A stretch of DNA of 49,175 bases. Source: Hofstenia miamia. Its lineage: Eukaryota > Xenacoelomorpha > Acoela > Hofsteniidae. Shown piece after piece: positions 45,889 through 49,175 of the stretch. Location of the stretch: positions 142,411 to 191,585 of the forward strand of contig CABFPE010000133.1 of assembly GCA_900660155.1 (NCBI GenBank). Reading direction: 5' to 3'. A model generated the notes under the pieces. It saw nothing but the letters and a program-made list of their open reading frames with translations, was not told the DNA's origin and ran no database searches. The translations under genes and the position numbers were made by a program. How positions within the stretch are numbered: the first letter of the stretch is position 1; every line of letters starts with the position of its first letter.

Positions 45889-47175
45889 TCAGTTTTAACT
45901 GCAGCATTGGAATGATTGTGACAGTGCCGTCTAAAAATTACATGTTGATAAAGTAGGGCTTAGTCAGCCACTTACGTGATCCTGTTCTGCCAAAAAAAAA
46001 TTATCCTGTCTTTTTTTTTTCTGATTTTATGCATTATCTGCTTATGAGATTGTCTAAAAAACAAAATAAAACAGAAGCCATGAAGTTATTGTAAATCGGG
46101 TGTTATGCGCTCCTTTCTTATTAATTAGAAAAGTCTCTCAATAGGTAGGCTATTCGCTGTTATATTAAGAACTGATACAATTTTGCAAAAATAGGATTTT
46201 TCCTTGATTCACCTGCCACGAACTAAAAGGATCCTAACTGCTATATATTGTTCAAGGTCTTTGATACAAGATAAGCTGTTTTAGCCAATATGATATTGTT
46301 TTTAAGTCTTGCAAATCACATAGCATTTTATTTATTTGTACAATTAAGTGGAGTATTTGGGTTTTGTCTGTAATATTACCAATGTTTTCTTGTCCTATTA
46401 TAGCCTTGTTTTAAACAGGAAAATTGAATTATGCTTGTTATCCTGATTGTCTTTTGTTTGTCAAATTATCCAGTTATCCTGTACTGATTTTATCATGTAC
46501 TAAAGTCAACCCAATTACAAATATTTTAAGCGAAAATATTTAAATGTATTTTCTTTCGTTGGAATATAAATCTTTGAGTTGATTCAGTGAAAAGTCCATT
46601 GTAATTTTTTTTATAGATTACGATATGTTAGCAGAAAGTAGTGAAAAATGATGAAATAATTTGTGGAAGTAAAAATAGTTTCCCCTGTATAAAACAACTT
46701 TCCGGCCAACCTACTATTAGTAAATATAATTTCAACCTATTATTAAAAATAGTGGTTGCATACGTTAAGTAAATTTCATTTACAAGGCATTGCTTACTTA
46801 TTAAAAATATGGAAAAAAATTCGTCGGCAAAATGCTGTGTTTGTTATCCATTGTTACTAACTCATTATTGACCGTAGAGCTCGAACTCCACTGCATTGAC
46901 GCAATTATTTTAAACACAAGTTACTAGCACGTGCTGTTTTAAACTAGGCATACGAGTAGATTCATTCGATAGCGTCTATACCAACCAATTTAAATTAAAC
47001 TATATCCTCTCGGCAATTTAAATATTCCATCGAAATTTAAATTCCGTCTTAGTCATTGCAGTTGGACATTGATAAAACAATTTTCTTCCTGTAGTGATAC
47101 TCTTTCAGGAGTTACTGGAGTTTAGTTATTGCGAAATATTATAAGGTTTTTATTGGTTTCTATGTGCTACACAAA
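44919..47175. other. Region after the last NTE exon found; AT microsatellite at 45855-45885
   Basis: A possible next exon start at 45012 (after TTTTAG) reads APRSSFAIPI and then a stop with no GT before it, so it is not accepted. A (TA)n run lies at 45855-45885. No patatin-domain or linker exon was found. Nothing else was recognised. Confidence 0.5.
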
Positions 47176-48930
47176 ATGGGCCGCGATCGAAGTGAGCTGC
47201 GTAAAAAGTTGGAAGCTTTTTTTCGCTACGATGAATGCCTAAAGCAATATGAATGTGTTTTGTGCTTCCCTGATTCTAAGCCTCTTCCTGGCATAAATGC
47301 ACGAAATTTTCTCAGTAACACGACCGATCACCTCAGACGTTCTCATTCAAAAGAGTTTGCAGCTATTCAACAACAGACTCCTTGCTCATCAGGCCCAGCT
47401 GTTCATGAAAACCTATCAGAAGTAAAATCGCGCGAAGATTTAGCTTTGGCATTTGCCCGAACTTCACTTCCAGAAAGTATTTTCCAATCACAACGTAATT
47501 TAGAATTTTTTGAGGCGCTACGGAGAGTTACATCTATACCAGACTCCAAAACAATGGAAAGTGATTTGATGAAATTGGCATTCTGTAAGCTATCTAATCT
47601 AACTCTAGTGGAATATTATTCAGTTCATTTGGATTATTGGGATATTCGTAAAGATCTCATAGCTCTAGTGATTTATATATCATGGATTGATGAAAATTGG
47701 CGGCAAAATACACAAATTTTGCATTTCAAAACGTTTAATCAGCAAAGCGATGCAGTTACAACCAATCAACTAATGGGTTTTATGCATAACGAACTTCTTT
47801 TGCAGCCATTCAATTGCGTTGCTTGGCAAATGAACAATTGCAATGTGATGATTGACTCAATTAGAGTTTTTAAGTCTATGAATTTTCAAACATTTGAAGA
47901 AATTTATGCTATGGATTGTTTGGAGGAATGTGTTGCTCATCCTATGACGCGATCTCCCAATTTGGAATTAGAGCGTTTTGAAGGTATTGGTGCTCATGGA
48001 CTAAATAACTTGATACTTGATTGCATTATGCTATTGCCATTTTTCGTTCAGCTTAACTGTTTTTGTACAAACAATGATGGTCCTCGATTAACAAATACTC
48101 GTTGGTATGGTCACTTACGCCAGCTTGAGTACGCAGAGGCTAATTTGTATTTTCTTGAATCAGAGCGCACTAAACAGCCGCAAGTATACGATAGACTTGA
48201 TTCTCTTGCCATTAGGGAAATGAAGAATTTCTTTGAGAAAATCATGTTACTGGGACAATTTTTTGATTCAGATCTGCCAGTTGCCGACTTCGTAATACCT
48301 CAGGTGCGCAAAATACTGCAGTTTTTGAAGAAATTGTCGAACTGCGCTGAGATTCACGATTTAGTGCGATTGTTTAGCAGCAAATTGTTTGTTGATATGG
48401 AAGCTGACAAACGATTTCAAGTTTTTTCCACGCCTCAAATAGCGGCTGCAGTTATCAATCCTTCAAGAAGAGCTCGTGGCCTTTTAGATTATGAAGAATT
48501 GTTGATTGGAAAGCAATTTATTATATCTTTAAAGCGCTTGATTAAGGTTGAGGACATTACTACCCCAATAAACTTGGTTAAAGTAGAGTCGCCTGATTCA
48601 AATGATTTCCAGTATGCATCTACAATAGACAACATCTTCGCCGGATTGGATTTTGACAAACCAAAATCGGCTGGCTTTGTCAACACTGAAAGAAAATCAC
48701 TGGAAGATGAATTGGAGAAGTTTTTGAGCGATGTTGATATTTTTGACACTGCCTATAATTTTTTTAGGAATTCTAACCGATTCCCTTTACTGTCTCAAAT
48801 TGCAAGAGTGCTGTTGTCAATCATGCCGTCGCCGACAAATGCTGAGATCGCTTTCTCGAAAGCGACATTTTTTACTATGACCAAAAATTCTAAATTAAGT
48901 AATATTGAGACTCGGCTTATATTGAGTTGA
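47176..48930 (+). CDS. hAT-transposase-derived protein, intact ORF, candidate domesticated gene
   Basis: 584 aa from the ATG at 47176, the first ATG in frame. A BED-type zinc finger lies at residues 27-57 (C27, C30, H52, H57; C-x2-C-x21-H-x4-H). The middle follows the hAT RNase H-like fold: LDYWD near 150, QMNNCNVMI near 217-225, GAHGLNNLIL near 272 and LTNTRWYGHL near 303. The last 60 residues (NRFPLLSQIARVLLSI ... NAEIAFSKA) match the hAT C-terminal dimerisation region ('FPLLS.LA...L.IP.TS...ER.FS'). The TDN motif reads MNN and the CxxH motif has lost its Cys, so transposition activity is unlikely although the frame has no stop. AATAAA follows 31 bp after the stop. Terminal inverted repeats were not found. 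It is either a domesticated gene or a recent inactive copy. Confidence 0.82.
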   Translation: MGRDRSELRKKLEAFFRYDECLKQYECVLCFPDSKPLPGINARNFLSNTTDHLRRSHSKEFAAIQQQTPCSSGPAVHENLSEVKSREDLALAFARTSLPESIFQSQRNLEFFEALRRVTSIPDSKTMESDLMKLAFCKLSNLTLVEYYSVHLDYWDIRKDLIALVIYISWIDENWRQNTQILHFKTFNQQSDAVTTNQLMGFMHNELLLQPFNCVAWQMNNCNVMIDSIRVFKSMNFQTFEEIYAMDCLEECVAHPMTRSPNLELERFEGIGAHGLNNLILDCIMLLPFFVQLNCFCTNNDGPRLTNTRWYGHLRQLEYAEANLYFLESERTKQPQVYDRLDSLAIREMKNFFEKIMLLGQFFDSDLPVADFVIPQVRKILQFLKKLSNCAEIHDLVRLFSSKLFVDMEADKRFQVFSTPQIAAAVINPSRRARGLLDYEELLIGKQFIISLKRLIKVEDITTPINLVKVESPDSNDFQYASTIDNIFAGLDFDKPKSAGFVNTERKSLEDELEKFLSDVDIFDTAYNFFRNSNRFPLLSQIARVLLSIMPSPTNAEIAFSKATFFTMTKNSKLSNIETRLILS

Positions 48931-48960
48931 TTTAATTGTTATGCTCTTTGCATTTTTATA

Positions 48961-48966
48961 AATAAA
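48961..48966 (+). promoter_or_regulatory. AATAAA polyadenylation signal of the hAT-derived gene
   Basis: Canonical hexamer 31 nt after the stop codon, a normal distance for a short 3' UTR. Confidence 0.6.
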
Positions 48967-49165
48967 ATAGTCTATTTTTATTTTTATCGTTTTATATATT
49001 CTGGAAATTTTTAAATTATCTTTTCTTGTTATAAATCATTTAATCTCATTTTGATTTACATTTTAGTAGATAAGTTTCTTTCCATATTGCTCCGAACACC
49101 ATAACTGATTTTGTCGACCAGAAATATTTGTAGTTAGCTGTCGCTTCTTGAATCGATACGCTTGA

Positions 49166-49175
49166 CCCCCCCCCC
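49166..49175. other. Ten-C run at the window end
   Basis: A homopolymer of C at the very end of AT-rich sequence. It looks like a contig-edge artefact rather than a biological terminus. Confidence 0.6.

Noticed and set aside
49166..49175. C-run as a telomere or chromosome end
   Set aside because: A homopolymer without a telomeric repeat unit; more likely a sequence-edge artefact.
1..49175. CRISPR arrays, rRNA, tRNA, bacterial operons or contamination
   Set aside because: No regularly spaced repeats, no recognisable RNA gene folds and no bacterial gene layout; splice sites and animal transposons run throughout.

Overview
The window is animal nuclear DNA. It is AT-rich and has genes split by introns, several animal transposon superfamilies (Tc1, mariner, hAT, piggyBac, P, pogo-like, non-LTR LINE), simple repeats, and assembly gaps written as N. 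It carries the 3' end of an Elongator gene and the front half of a neuropathy-target-esterase gene. Splicing has a clear signature: all 17 introns I could define by reading frame end in TAG rather than CAG, 15 of them in TTTAG, and several are only 39-51 nt long. This points to a compact-intron invertebrate lineage (flatworm-like or similar). I cannot name the species.

Layout. 1-560: an AT run, an inverted 14-mer with a third copy, and a 55-bp direct repeat at 180-bp spacing. 565-3732: an intronless F-box/leucine-rich-repeat protein of 1055 aa (+). 5202-9960: two defective intron-containing Tc1-like elements that share frameshifts and 191 bp of right flank. 10638-11071: a pogo-like MITE. 11483-11862: a P-element transposase fragment. 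11973-12972: a 1-kb gap. 13061-14831: the last two exons found of ELP2 (Elongator subunit 2). From 17130 to at least 44918: sixteen exons of a neuropathy target esterase (swiss cheese/PNPLA6/7 type) on the + strand. They encode an N-terminal membrane anchor and three cyclic-nucleotide-binding-like domains, about 657 residues. The patatin lipase half is not found in the window.

The NTE introns hold most of the mobile DNA. These are a tandem duplication broken within a mariner element (22475-25402), a MITE (about 28415-28937), a Tc1 copy ending some 40 bp before a splice acceptor (29838-31178), a Tc1 fragment (32288-32765), a non-autonomous hAT element with an 8-bp target duplication (33071-35583), a 5'-truncated LINE (36150-38712), and a piggyBac relic interrupted by an internally deleted mariner. 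After the last NTE exon found, an intact hAT-transposase-derived ORF (47176-48930) lacks one conserved catalytic Asp position and a conserved Cys, and is a candidate domesticated gene.

Three local duplications each carry N at a copy junction, so the copy structure should be treated as possibly assembly-made. No bacterial-type operon, CRISPR array, rRNA or tRNA was recognised.
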